Positions 21,991 through 33,659 of a stretch of DNA of 64,000 nt are shown one piece after another. Each line of letters opens with the position of its first letter. Position 1 is the stretch's first letter. A model generated the notes under the pieces. It was not told the origin of the DNA. It did no database searches and saw nothing but the letters and a program-made list of their open reading frames with translations. The DNA lies in the NCBI GenBank assembly GCA_013350335.1, contig CM023537.1:44266111-44330110 (forward strand), read 5' to 3'. This DNA comes from Chimonanthus salicifolius (lineage: Eukaryota; Streptophyta; Magnoliopsida; Laurales; Calycanthaceae). The position numbers and the translations under genes were made by a program.

Positions 21991-23506
21991 TGAAATTCTG
22001 TTATTAGAAGTATGCACGACTTAGAAGGGAAGTGAATAGGTCGGTTTCAATTTTAGTTCCCTTTTAAAAATAAATCAGATTTAACAATATGTGCAGCGGA
22101 ATAAACGTGTGTGCAAGTGATAAACAAATGAATCAAACCATTAATACAAACCACACATGCACAACGATATATAGTGGTTCGGTTCACCTGAACCTACATC
22201 CACTATTGAACTCACCCTCTCTAGGGCTATTCCAAATATACTATGTATGGGTCTCACACCCAAATAGTACAACCTAGTTTTTTATAGAGGTTCAACCCAA
22301 TCGGTCTAATCCTCTACACCTATTTTTTAGAGTGGTTCGAATACACTGTTCTAATCCACTTTACAATGTTTGAAATAAAACAAAGAAGAAATACTTGCCT
22401 TGGGCCTTGACCGTTTTCCTTTAAGCTCTTTATTCTTTACCTGAATCTGTGTGCTCCTTTCCATTAGTTTAGCTCCATCAAAATGACTATCGGTACAGCA
22501 GTATAGGACAAGGGTATGACTGGTTTTATAGTCCTATATGAACACCTTACTCTTCATAAGGATTGGGGTATTGATTACCCAAACATTCACTAAGGAAGAT
22601 GATAAAGAATGGTATCTAGAGGGAAGGCCGAATGATCACTCACTGGTAATATGTTCCTGAGTGTTTGCTGTGTGTATTCGGTACTCTGAACAACAGCCTT
22701 ACTGTTATTTTATAAACAGTTTTAAGGTCTGCAGTTAGTCACGCCTGCGAGACCTCGCTGATTCTGATGAGGCCTCGCCAACTGTAATTCTTGGAAAGAT
22801 AGCACATATGAGTTGCTTAATCTGACAGACAAAAATCTATTCAGATAGCAACCAGATATCAATAAGATATCAGCCAGCTCATCTCCATCTTGCATGACTT
22901 GCAAATCATTTATCTTAGCCTTTAATCAAGGACTTGATGGGAATATTGAAAGGTGGATTACAAGTCATGGAGGAGCCTTTCCATAATTGTTATGGACAAC
23001 TCTCCAAGGATATTCAAATTCAAACTTTAAGAGAGGTGGCAACCCATGTGGTTAATTTGCTTACCATAATAAGCTTCCAATCAATTTACCATAATTACAT
23101 ATCTCACCATGTGGATAATTTTATTTCCCATAATAAGTTTCCAATAAACTTACCATAATTACCTCTCAATTAAACAGTCACAGAATTTAACTTTCTAAAA
23201 CTGTAAGAGACTGAGTCAGCTTGACACAGGGTCAGCTGCACTCAGCTCTGTACAGCTGGCTGCGAGGCCTCAGCAGATTGCGTGAGGCCTCGAGGCTGAA
23301 AGTCACTTATTATCTTATTTTTCCAATTGACTTCTAAGGTATTTGACTTAGCCTAAGGTCTCCTACGGTTCACTTACCTGTGTGCCAATACCGTATTTGG
23401 TGTAGACGCTTCAACTTCATAGTAGATCTTCTTAAACATCAAGGCAAGTGCAACTGAGTCACGTAATTGACAATAAGGGTGACTCAAACGAACCGGGGCA
23501 CTTACA
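21991..23506 (-). repeat. 3' LTR of the TR-GAG element
   Basis: 1516 bp, TGAAATTCTG to GTGCACTTACA-type end; on minus TGTAAGTGCCCCGG...TTTCA. TATAAAA on minus at 22524-22530. It contains GAGGCCTC palindromes at about 22745-22780 and 23270-23295. Immediately preceded on minus by the purine tract AAAGGGGGAGAT. Confidence 0.93.
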
Positions 23507-23530
23507 ATCTCCCCCTTTGTCAATTTCGTG
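23507..23530 (-). promoter_or_regulatory. Polypurine tract (primary) of the TR-GAG element
   Basis: On minus TTGACAAAGGGGGAGAT abuts the 3' LTR start. It primes plus-strand DNA synthesis in LTR retrotransposons. Confidence 0.8.
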
Positions 23531-23662
23531 ACAAAAACTAAGATCTACCCATTACAACAATTTCCTCTTTACAATGAAATACAAGTCCTTAAAAAAAATA
23601 CAACTCAAACAATGACCATATCAAGACTTGAATTTCTTGCACTAACACTTCTCTCCACCTTT

Positions 23663-23785
23663 TTCTTTTTCTCCCCTTGAAATGATGCCTGTAAAAAAAT
23701 TCCTGCAAAAGACATAGGCAACTAGGTGGGATTTTGAAATTTCTCTCCGTCAACATTAGTACCATTTTTCTCCCCCTTTTTGTCA
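23663..23785 (-). promoter_or_regulatory. Two further polypurine-tract-like copies
   Basis: On minus, TCAAGGGGAGAAAAAG (about 23663-23680) and GACAAAAAGGGGGAGAAAAA (23765-23785) echo the primary tract. The second sits beside TTGACAAAGGG, as does the primary copy. Multiplied tracts are a known Sirevirus trait. Confidence 0.6.
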
Positions 23786-23969
23786 TAAATTGACAAAGGG
23801 TACTACACAATAATATCATGGAGAAACATATTTAACAAAACATCAGTTTTAAATAAGCACTTATTCCAATATTTGAAACTAAGAAAGATCCACCACCAAC
23901 CAATTTGTCAAATCCTCAAAAAATACATTTTTCTATAGGCACAAGGAGGATCTGAAAACATCAAGGGAC

Positions 23970-24256
23970 CTAAACACACCCTCTCACCTTCTGAACCCAT
24001 TTTGCATTGAAGGAAGATGGGCGGAGGGATAAGCTGAAATTCTTTGAGTCAGTTGTATGTTTGAGAAGCTCATTTAGCAAATTTGTTACTATTTGATTTA
24101 AGAGCTGATTTTGATCTCTTCTTTCAAAATTTTGCCTGACATTATCCCTTCTATGATGTACCTTTGGTTGGACAGAAGTGAACTTCTCGTTGTGATGTTT
24201 CTTTCTTAAGGGATATTCAAATTTTAGGTGACCTAACTTTTCACAATAGTAGCATG
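23970..24256 (-). pseudogene. gag: Frame-shifted C-terminal gag segment with second zinc knuckle
   Basis: In the frame overlapping the gag stop, TCYYCEKLGHLKFEYP forms a CCHC-like knuckle whose last Cys is Tyr. A basic, Gln/Asn-rich stretch follows. It directly continues the gag of 24257-25816 in another frame, so it was probably one protein broken by a small indel at the TGA near 24257. A programmed shift is possible but there is no obvious slippery site. About 95 codons to a stop at 23970. No protease motif follows. Confidence 0.65.
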
Positions 24257-25816
24257 TCACACTAGTAGATTAGAGAAAGAATGTTCACCTTTCACAAAAA
24301 TAATTTTGGAGTTAGATTTCTTATCAAAACCTAGACCAGTTTTATCTCCAAAATGTTTTCCAATACTTAAGAGTTTTTCAAGTTTTTCTTCCCCTTGAGT
24401 AAATTTATTTTCAAATTTTATTTTGTGACTTCTTAACTGGTTTAAGTCAAATTCCAGTTTTTGTTTTTCACTTCTAATTTTTGATTCATCTTTCTTTAGT
24501 TTTAAAGTTTCATCTCGAGCCAATATGAACTTTTCTTGAAGGCATAGATTTTCATCTTGAATAATTTTTAAGTCTTTTTCAAATGTTTCTTTTTCAGTTT
24601 TTAATTGATTTTTCAATTTTACATTTTTATTTTTAGATTTACCAAGTGTTTTAGCTAAATCTTTGTTTTCTAAGAACAAAGCATTATAAACTTCTTGTAA
24701 GCCATCATCCTCACTATCTGATCCTTCACTATTACTTTCAACATTTGGAGCATTTTGAGGATCATAAGAGATAGAAGCAATAAAACCTTTTGTTTTAACA
24801 ACATCTTCATAGGTTGACACATCGGATTCACTTTCAGATTGTGATGTGTCTTCTTCCACCATAGTGGTCATGGCTTTCTTTTTAAATCTCTTCTTAGAAG
24901 GACATTCATTAGCAAAGTGACCATATCCATCACAATTAAAACATTGAGTTTCTTTGGGCTTGGATTTTTCTTTTAATCTATCTTTTGACTTTTCTTTTAA
25001 AAAATGTGTCTTACTTTTATTGAATTCTCTATAGTCTTCTTTATTAACTTTTCTTCTCTCTTTCGTCATATTAAAATGTTTTAAGAAATTTTTAGCAATA
25101 GTGGCAACCTCTTCATCTGTACCACTTTGTGAGTCATCAGATTCTTCATCCCTTTTAAATTTAGTTTTTAGAGAAGATTTTAGAGCAATTGATTTTTTCT
25201 TAAGTTTTTCATCATCAAAGTGAAGCTCATAGGTTTGAAGGGATCCTACCAAGTCATCGATCCTCATTAGAGATACATCTCTGTATTCTTCAATAGCAGC
25301 TACCTTCGGCTTAAAACTTTTGAGCAGATTTCTTAGTATTTTAGTACAAATTTTAGATTCAGGGATTATTTCATCTAAGGCCCACATGGAATTTACAATG
25401 TCACTTAATTTCGAATAGAACTCCATAAACATTTCATTTTCCTCCATTCGTATGTTATCAAATTGTGACTGGAGGATTTGAAGTTTGGACCTTTTAACAA
25501 CTGAGGTTCCTTCATGTGTCCTTTCTAAGATGTCCCAAGCATCTTTGGCTGTCACACATGTCATTATACGCTTGAACTCATCACGTGAGACAGCACAATT
25601 AATGGCATTTAAGGCATTTCCGTTTGCAGTATATAGGGTTTTTTCCATGTCGGTCCAGGTGAAGTAATCTTTAGATTTAGTACCAATGATTAGTTGAACA
25701 GATTTTCCTACTTCATCTTTGGTTGATTTTTCATAGATTTCCATAACAGGATGTTCCCAATCCCTTACTACTGATTCCCATACAGCTCCATCGAGTGATA
25801 TAAAGAAGCTTCTCAT
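24257..25816 (-). CDS. gag: Copia (Sirevirus-like) GAG protein, 519 aa
   Basis: Capsid/nucleocapsid protein of the TR-GAG element; it would form virus-like particles and bind the element RNA. The similarity extends upstream of the first Met (to about 25855) as YFDGSNYASWKAKMR, the usual start of copia gag, but an in-frame TAG lies just before it, so the N-terminus is either lost or starts at Met 25816. Residues about 80-200 are the UBN2-type region (KDAWDILERTHEGT, DDLVGSLQTYEL). A CCHC zinc knuckle, CFNCDGYGHFANEC, is at 292-305. An acidic Ser/Glu stretch lies at 320-372 and a Lys/Glu/Leu-rich coiled coil at about 378-488, then GLGFDKK. The frame is uninterrupted for 519 codons, fitting a young element; a second knuckle lies out of frame downstream. 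Confidence 0.88.
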   Translation of the reverse strand: MRSFFISLDGAVWESVVRDWEHPVMEIYEKSTKDEVGKSVQLIIGTKSKDYFTWTDMEKTLYTANGNALNAINCAVSRDEFKRIMTCVTAKDAWDILERTHEGTSVVKRSKLQILQSQFDNIRMEENEMFMEFYSKLSDIVNSMWALDEIIPESKICTKILRNLLKSFKPKVAAIEEYRDVSLMRIDDLVGSLQTYELHFDDEKLKKKSIALKSSLKTKFKRDEESDDSQSGTDEEVATIAKNFLKHFNMTKERRKVNKEDYREFNKSKTHFLKEKSKDRLKEKSKPKETQCFNCDGYGHFANECPSKKRFKKKAMTTMVEEDTSQSESESDVSTYEDVVKTKGFIASISYDPQNAPNVESNSEGSDSEDDGLQEVYNALFLENKDLAKTLGKSKNKNVKLKNQLKTEKETFEKDLKIIQDENLCLQEKFILARDETLKLKKDESKIRSEKQKLEFDLNQLRSHKIKFENKFTQGEEKLEKLLSIGKHFGDKTGLGFDKKSNSKIIFVKGEHSFSNLLV

Positions 25817-25943
25817 TTTTGCCTTCCAAGAGGCATAGTTAGAGCCGTCAAAATAGGGAGTTTGGAAACAGGGTGACTATCACCATCTATACATGATTCT
25901 AGTATAGGATCAAATAGGACGATTAAGTCCAACTCAGAGTAAC

Positions 25944-25961
25944 CGGGTTCTTGATGCCAAT
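25944..25961 (-). promoter_or_regulatory. Primer-binding site of the TR-GAG element
   Basis: On minus, ATTGGCATCAAGAACCCG starts right at the 5' LTR end. It is tRNA-complement-like but differs from the standard TGGTATCAGAGC, so the primer tRNA is not certain. Confidence 0.6.
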
Positions 25962-27479
25962 TGAAATTCCGTTACTAGAAGTATACACGACTTAGAAGGG
26001 AGGTGAATAGGTCGGTTTCAATTTTAGTTCCCTTTTAAAAATAAATCAGATTTAACAATATGTGCAGCGGAATAAACGTGTGCACAAGTGATAAACAAAT
26101 GAATCAAACCATTAATACAAACCACATATGCACAATGATATATAGTGGTTCGGTTCACCTGAACCTACATCCACTATTGAACTCACCCTCTCTAGGGCTA
26201 TCCCAAATATACTATGTATGGGTCACACACCCAAATAGTACAACCTAGTTTTTTATAGAGGTTCAACCCAATCGGTCTAATCCTCTACACCTATTTTTTA
26301 AAGTGGTTCGAACACACTGTTCTAATCCACTTTACAATGTTTGAAATAAAACAAAGAAGAAATACTTGCCTTGGGCCTTGACCGTTTTCCTTTAAGCTCT
26401 TTATTCTTTACTGAATCTGTGTGCTCCTTTCCATTAGTTTAGCTCCATCAAAATGACTATCGGCACAGCGGTATAGGACAAGGGTATGACTGGTTTTATA
26501 GTCCTATATGAACACCTTACTCTTCATAAGGATTGGGGTATTGATTACCCAAACATTCACTAAGGAAGATGATAAAGAATGGTATCTAGAGGGAAGGCCG
26601 AATGATCACTCACTGGTAATATGTTCCTGAATGTTTGCTGTGTGTATTCGGTACTCTGAACAACAGCCTTACTGTTATTTTATAAACAGTTTTAAGGTCT
26701 GCAGTTAGTCACGCCTGCAAGGCCTCGCTGATTCTGATGAGGCCTCGCCAACTGTAATTCTTGGAAAGATAGCACATATGAGTTGCTTAATCTGACAGAC
26801 AAAAATCTATTCAGATAGCAACCTAGATATCAATAAGATATCAGCCAGCTCATCTCCATCTTGCATGACTTGCAAATCATTTATCTTAGCCTTTAATCAA
26901 GGACTTGATGGGAATATTGAAAGGTGGATTACAAGTCATGGAGGAGCCTTTCCATAATTGTTATGGACAACTCTCTAAGGATATTCAAATTCAAACTTTA
27001 AGAAAGGTGGCAACCCATGTAGTTAATTTGCTTACCATAATAAGCTTCCAATCAATTTACCATAATTATCTATCTCACCATGTGGATAATTTTATTTCCC
27101 ATAATAAGTTTCCAATAAACTTACCATAATTACCTCTCAATTAAACAGTCACAGATTTTAACTTTCTAAAACTGTAAGAGACTGAGTCAGCTTGACACAG
27201 GGTCAGCTGCACTCAGCTCTGCACAACTGGCTGCGAGGCCTCTGCAGATTGCATGAGGCCTCGAGGCTGAAAGTCACTTATTATCTTATTTTTCCAATTG
27301 ACTTCTAAGGTATTTGACTTAGCCTAAGGTCTCCTACGGTTCATTTACCTATGAGCCAATACCGTATTCGGTGTAGACGCTTCAACTTCATAGTAGATCT
27401 TCTTCAACATCCAAAGCAAGTGCAACTGAGTCACGTAATTGACAATAAGGGTGACTTCGGACGAACCGGAGCACTTACA
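25962..27479 (-). repeat. 5' LTR of the TR-GAG element
   Basis: 1518 bp, TGAAATTCCG to GAGCACTTACA. TATAAAA on minus at 26494-26500. It differs from the 3' LTR by scattered, mostly transition substitutions and a few 1-bp indels. Confidence 0.93.
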
Positions 27480-27525
27480 GGAGGTTCCTCCTCCTCAGGT
27501 ACATCTCCTGAAATGTGAGATGTGT

Positions 27526-27539
27526 GAGCTAACTAGCCC
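27526..27539 (-). other. Conserved pre-acceptor hairpin (LTR W)
   Basis: Minus-strand GGGCTAGTTAGCTC with paired GCTA and TAGC arms in the context CACTGGGCTA..TAGCTCACAC. It is followed by ATTTCAG (27508) and lies about 440 net bp before the LTR end. Confidence 0.6.
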
Positions 27540-28689
27540 AGTGAAATGAACATAACAATGCAGTGTAATGAATATCAAGTTAGCTAAAATCAATATCATC
27601 ATCATAAAAAGGTTTATCATGCCAAAGTATCAAATTGTCTTCATAACTGCTGACATCCAACGTAACACTCAGACACTACACTGACTATAAGTATTAAGTC
27701 CTGACATGGTCAAAATGCAGAATCTTGCAAGAACATCTCCGACACACTTGGGCCGGTACTGACACCCCTGGGCCAGCAACTGACACATATGGGCCAGTAG
27801 ATGCAAACCGACACACTTGAATCGGTAATCGACACACCTGGGCCGATAATAGTTCAGTAGTTAAGGGTACGTGGAAGTAGTATCAATATCATCATAGCTC
27901 ATAAGCATTTCATCATCATAATCACAATATACGATAAACATCGTTAGTATCAATAAGCACCTTTTACAATAGTGCATCATATCTAGGCATATAAGTGGGT
28001 TCATTAAGTCTGATCCTTGAAACCACTCATTGCACTAGATCATCTTAACCTGATTTACTCTTACTACAATGTTAAATCTCCTCACCGAAAATGTGGGGTA
28101 TCGAAGTATCTGTCAGACACACAAACAAGGATACAATGAACTATAGAATCATTAATCAAACATAATAGACAGAACAATACAACACATATTCATAGTATTT
28201 CAAATATTCTATCCCATTTTCCAGAAAAACGCAAAGGGAAATGGATCTGAGTCTCCTATATGGGTTACTAACCATTTTAAATTACAATAATCAGCAATAT
28301 AATAAGGTGCTCAGGGCACTTTTCATATTGTTTTCTGAAAATGACCATGTAGACGTATTGAATTAGGCCTAGAGATATAAGATGCTCAGGCCAGTACTCA
28401 TATAGCGAGTTAGGCCTAGAGATCACTCAGTGCCTGAACCCTTCTTTTCTACTAAACAGCGAAGTTAATCACACAGCAACTGATAGCTACCGAGTTGTGT
28501 TTCCGCTGTGCCACAGATAGATAGTATCAGCCTGGAAGTGAATACCTAATATAGATTTACATAATAGTATCAAGGAGAGGGGTTAGTACACTTTTTAATT
28601 TATAAAAATGGTATAAAGATACATCAAAACCTAGGGTCTAAGTTTTAACATAGAATTCTAACTTAGACTAAGGTTCAAAACCAATTCTG

Positions 28690-29065
28690 GGTTCCTCGGA
28701 ACATGCTTCAGAACCAGTTATTGTGGCTTCGGAACTTCCGAGCTACTGCCTAAAATCTGGGCTTTATAGAGCTTTCGGAACTTGGGTTCTGTTCTTTAGA
28801 ACTCCCAAAGTTTAGGTCTCGGAACTTCCGATCCTACTTCCGAACAGAAACAAAGAAAACAGGAAAAATCAGTTGGTCTCAGTGTATCTTGGAACCTGCC
28901 GAGGTCTTATCGGAACTTCCGAACAATTCGGAATATCAGAGTGGTCTCGAAACGTTAGGGTCTAAACAACAGAGGCAGAAAGAAACATTTGGCTTTTGAG
29001 CGCTTAGGAACCCCAAGCAGAAGTTCGAAACTTCCGAAGTCTCACCTTCAGAACTTCCGAATGCC
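28690..29065 (-). repeat. Cluster of TCGGAACTTCCGA palindromes (LTR W)
   Basis: TCGGAA-C-TTCCGA (6-bp arms around one base) and near copies recur at about 28731, 28817, 28909 and 29033, with further half sites. They are irregularly spaced within the presumed intron (27508-29413). Confidence 0.8.
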
Positions 29066-29560
29066 GATTCTCGGATATTCCAAGCGTCCTATTCGTCCTC
29101 TGTCACTTGCAACAGAGCAGTGACGGAAAGGACTGTATAAATTACAAATGCAGAAATAGTGGGTTTTCTAGATTCATTTTTTACACCCTTCTAGTCAGAT
29201 GAATTATTCAATGAGTCCTCTTTACATTGGAATCAATTGAAACATTAAGACTGATTAAAAACATTAGATTTTAACAAAAAAATCATTGGAACAAATGAAA
29301 ATTCATGCTTTCCATTAAATTTCTAAATCAATTTTTGACACTCAAATCTCAATCAAATTTAGTTTTGTTTGATCCTAAACTGGTTAGAATTTGAAACTAA
29401 ATCTAAATATTACCTTCATGTTGTAAATTGGGTAGAATTTCAGTAACATGAAAAACTTCCACTTCAAAGCAACGATGAAATTTTAAGTAAGGAAGAAGCA
29501 GGAAGAACAGAGGGAAATAGTAGAGAAACAATGAGGATTTCCTCTGCATTTCAGGCCTAA

Positions 29561-29567
29561 ATTTATA
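29561..29567 (-). promoter_or_regulatory. TATA box of LTR W
   Basis: TATAAAT on minus in GGCTATAAATTTAGG, about 150 bp upstream of the donor-like site at 29413. Confidence 0.5.
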
Positions 29568-31490
29568 GCCACAAAGTGATAGGGTGGTAGGCCTTCAATT
29601 AGGGACATGGGAAGAACACATCATCTGCAAGCTACGTCCGTAGCTTGCATGAGTCGATGCTAAAGCAACAGTTTCAACGGCCACATAGGCGGTTTAATGA
29701 TTTGGAAATTTTGCATTTTAGTCCTTCAACTTATTTGCATATAAGTCCATTTTATTTCATTTTAAATTTTATCAAATTGAAAGATTTATTTAACTTAATT
29801 AATCCAATCCATCTTAACTAAAATGTTGGATTTTATAAACTCTACACATCATAATTTTTTTAATATATTTTACAAAACTTATTGATTTAAACAAGAATTA
29901 CATTTTTCTCACTTTTTCCTTAATTCAACTTGTATTTATTTAAAAGGTTTAAAAGCCTTTATTTTCAAAATTTGAAAACATAAAACAATGAGTTAAAACA
30001 AAATCTAAAGACGCATATTTTTCTTAAAATTTTCTCACTTCAAAAATTGTTTAAAATAATTTTTGCCCAACTTTCGGGATCTTTTCGGGTAGTTTTTTAA
30101 TAACATATTCTGAAAATAATATAATAAAATACTTATAAATTTTATAATTTAAATCCTTAATAAAGGAAATCAATATCACTTAAAAAAATCAAATAATTAG
30201 ATAAATAATAAAATAACACTCTCAATGACAAATTACCATTTTGCCCTTCCAATTTAGATGAGTTGGATCATCGAGCTATCGAACTCTAATTGGGCCAGAC
30301 CTGGACTTTTCACAAAGCCTTAACTGTAAGCTTCATGATTAACAGGTTAAAATATGATTTATTAAAATAAATCATATTAATTGAGCCTAATTCGGGTCAG
30401 GGTATTACACATTCAACATAATTATCACATTAAGTTATTTTAGGGACATGGAGTAGACACCAACCCTGAGATACACATGTCGGGTTTATTTACACATATT
30501 CTTAGTCCTTGTAATTTATTTAACCCGTCTCATGGTAGTTTGACATCTTAATTCTAATAACTCCCTTTTCACAGATAAACCCAATTAAATTCATCAATTA
30601 ATCATCTCAGCCCTTCACAAGGTCTCCAACAAATATCACATTTTTTTATCATCATAACAAGATAATAGGCATGCTACAAATCACATAATAGGGAATTAAT
30701 AACATTTCATGCATAGCATAGGGCACATCCATCTTATTTATCATGAATTAAACACATCAATAACACGATGCATTCCCTAAATCAATGAGATAGCATACAT
30801 GCATTCATACAATATGTGTGCAGCAATCCTCACCTCAAAACCATGATGTCTCGGGTTGATCTTCGGGTCGTACCTCAACGGGCTCGGGGTTCAAAGGTTC
30901 TAATCAATAAAAAAACCATAATACATCCCTATTAGTCATTGATTAGGCCAAATCAAAGTTTAGAAGCAAAATCCCCAAATCTAGACCAAAGATTTACCCC
31001 TAATCCAAATTAATCCCTTCAATTTAAGGGAAATCCCCAAATCTCCTCCCATGAATCATCTCAAAAACTTAGAATATACCATTTTCCCCAATTTACTTTT
31101 CTTTCCATGGGTTCAAAATTCAATTTCAATTCAAATCTACACTCAAATAAGGTTCTATAACAAAAATTCTCAATTACTCCCATGGATTCCTCTCCAAATA
31201 AGGCCTAAAAGCCATCACATACTCTATTCTCAACACATCCCATTAAGATCTCATCAAATAAGAAGAAAGGAAAAAAAAAAAAAAAAGGATCAAAGATCTT
31301 ACCTTTGGAGGAGAAGGAACCATGCAAAGGGGCGCTCTAAGCGTAAGAAATCCGAATCCAAAGCCTTTAGTAGGTGAAAATCAATAGAGGGAAGTTAAAG
31401 GAAGCAAGGGTTTACTGTTAGGGAAAAAAGGGTTGGCTGTTTGAAAGAGGAAAGAGGTGAAATAAGCCTAACTTCGTGCAAACACGGACT

Positions 31491-31498
31491 TATATATA
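31491..31498 (-). promoter_or_regulatory. TATA box of LTR V
   Basis: TATATATA on minus in GTCTATATATAAGTCCG, about 60 bp into the LTR and 190 bp upstream of the donor-like site at 31302. Confidence 0.55.
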
Positions 31499-31965
31499 GA
31501 CTTAATATTTTGATAATATTTTAATTTTTTTTTAGCCATTGGGCCATTACATAAATAAAGTTAGGACAATGGAAACACGTAGGCTACGTTGGATGAGTAA
31601 TTAACCCTCAAGGATTGAAAAACAAACACATTATGGATAGTTTAAAAATAGTTTTGATAGATGATAAATTTGCTTCAGGTGGTTTGGTTATGTTAATAGA
31701 AGACCAAACACAATCCCAATGCATAGAGTTGAGATGTTATAGATCGAAGGCACAAGGAGGAGATGACAACCTTTAAAAATTTGGAAACAATGGATAAAAA
31801 AGAACATTATAGATTGTAAAATGATTGATCATATAATTTATAATAGAGTCAATTAAAAAAAAGGAATTCAAAGTCTACATCAATAGATGAAACATTGACG
31901 GTTGGTGATGACGATTGAGACAATAAAATTAATAAATGCATCGATATGTTAAGTGAAACCATGGT

Positions 31966-33185
31966 CACAAATCTTGTTCTCGGGATATTAACGACAATTA
32001 TAAATAACGGGATATTTTCAAATTCCTGGATTTTTAACGGGAAAATCTAGCGAAAAATTTAAATATTAAAAAAATAATAAAAATGAAAATGAATATAATA
32101 CAGAAATAAAAATTACTTAATGTAGGAAGAGATTTTTTGCTTAAATTTAATATTTTTAGAACTTTAATATATATTGTAGTAAAAAACTTCAGATTAACAC
32201 AAATTGTACAATTTGCTAAACATTTAGATATTGTAATAAGGATTGAAATTTCATACTTTTTTAATATTTTTAATTTTTATTTAAATGATTGTAGGGTTAA
32301 TTAAATATTTACTTCTCATTCATTTAATTTCTAACTAAATAATTTTCATTTTAATTTGGATGTTTGCTTCAAAATATAAAGAGAGAAGGTGAAAAAAGAA
32401 AGTTAAATGATCATCAATAAATTGGAGTGTGGCGCTTTACCCTATATACTTAAGCACAGGGCCCACCAAATGATGGATCTATTTTATTTGTTTTGATGTT
32501 TGATAGGACTTAAAAATAATTTTATATGTAAAATATTATTTTTTATTTCATATTTTACAGGTGAGATGTAAAGATTAATACTCTATTTCGAGTTATTCTT
32601 ATGGGTTTTTACATTAATTTTATTTGATGAAATCTACGTAAACTTGTATAATTTTTCATAGAATGGAATATTATTATTCAATCTTGGGAATATTATTCAT
32701 GTTAGAATGTAATTTTTAATTATTTATGTTACATAAGTCCACTAATATTATTAATTATCATGAAATCGATGATAAATGAAATTTCTCTATTAATATTTAT
32801 CAAACAAGTTTTTTTCCTAAGAAAATTATTTTATTTTCTTCTCTTATAATTTCTCTTATAATTATAAAAAATTAAAAAAAATTATTCTAACAAAAGAAAT
32901 TTCTATTAAAAAAAAGCCCACCCAGTAAACACTATAACTAAACCGTGCATATGTGTCCACTGCAAAAGTGAAGGCCTTTGTGCATAAGTGTGCAGTACGG
33001 AAGTGAAGGCTAGTGAATTCTGTGCGTGCCAAGGTGGGATGGGGAGAAAAGGATAAACGGTAAAAACACATTTTTATCGCAATTTTACCATTTGTCGCCA
33101 TAAAAATTCGTTTTTATTGATAAATTCCCATTTTCATTTTTATTGTGATGACGGTATTTTGCTGAGATTTTCATCTGTGATATTT
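31966..33185. mobile_element. Possible non-autonomous hAT-like DNA transposon remnant
   Basis: The right end reads on minus CACAGATGAAAATCTCAGC, similar to the Ac-type terminus CAGGGATGAAA. Both sides carry subterminal AACGGGATATT, AAACGGTAAAAAC and ACGGTATTTT motifs, typical of Ac/Ds-like elements. No convincing terminal inverted repeat pair or 8-bp TSD was found, so this is tentative. Confidence 0.25.
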
Positions 33186-33659
33186 GTTACATTGAGTGAA
33201 ACATGACCATTGCTCAAGAGAGTATATTGGATGAAAAGTTTCAACCTTAGGTGAACCTATCACAAGATTCTTTTGAAAAAATAACATAATTTTTAATTTA
33301 TCATTAATTATGTTTAACTATTCAAATCAAATTATATATATTTAAGTCAATGGATTAAATGTCTTTGTAGATAAGTAGGGATTACGAAAAGGGATGGTTT
33401 TCAAAGATTTAAATTGACGTGGTAAAAAGGATTGTGTTAAGAAGTTTACAATGACAACTATCATTAGTAGAAGAAAAGACAAAAATATTTAATTATTTTA
33501 TAAAAAAAGGCTTAAAATAGATTTTGCCGATGTAATCTGTATCAAAGTAAAATAAAAATATACACTTTTAAAAGATAATTCAAAGAGGAAAGAAATTATA
33601 ATGATGAGAATAATCAACATTGGTTGTACCAACTTCAACATTTTTAAACAAAAATAAGG

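Larger units (their letters stand above)
21991..27479 (-). mobile_element. Complete gag-only copia retrotransposon (TR-GAG type), TSD GGAGG
   Basis: A 5489-bp element with direct LTRs 21991-23506 (3') and 25962-27479 (5') and GGAGG at 21986-21990 and 27480-27484. The internal region (2455 bp) holds a primer site, a long gag frame and polypurine tracts, but no protease, integrase or reverse transcriptase. It must therefore be mobilised by a partner's enzymes. Gag style (GLGF motif near the end, long coiled coil) and multiplied polypurine tracts suggest the Sirevirus lineage. By eye the two LTRs differ at roughly 40 of about 1510 positions (2.5-3%), so insertion is recent. It is the innermost layer of the nest. 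Confidence 0.93.
21590..30409 (-). mobile_element. Solo LTR W (gypsy) inside V, TSD CATTC
   Basis: It runs from TGTAACGCCTTGACTC (21590) to GGGTCAGGGTATTACA (30409), with CATTC at 21585-21589 and 30410-30414. Net length is 3326 bp after removing the copia element at 21991-27484. In minus sense: TATA box 29561-29567, donor-like GAAG|GTAATAT at 29413, palindrome cluster, hairpin at 27526-27539, acceptor TTTCAG at 27508, end. No coding domain, hence a solo LTR. Ends, TSD and landmark order agree. Confidence 0.88.
20068..31551 (-). mobile_element. Solo LTR V (gypsy), outermost layer of a triple nest, TSD TAAAT
   Basis: It begins TGTCACGTCCTGATCC (20068) and ends GGGCCATTACA (31551), flanked by TAAAT at 20063-20067 and 31552-31556. 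Its own sequence is 20068-21589 plus 30415-31551, 2659 bp net. In minus sense: TATA at 31491-31498, first-exon-like stretch, donor AAAG|GTAAGATC at 31302, tandem repeats, hairpin at 20431-20447, acceptor-like TTTCAAG at 20412, LTR end. No internal domain. The short AT-rich TSD alone would be weak, but landmark order supports it. Confidence 0.75.
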
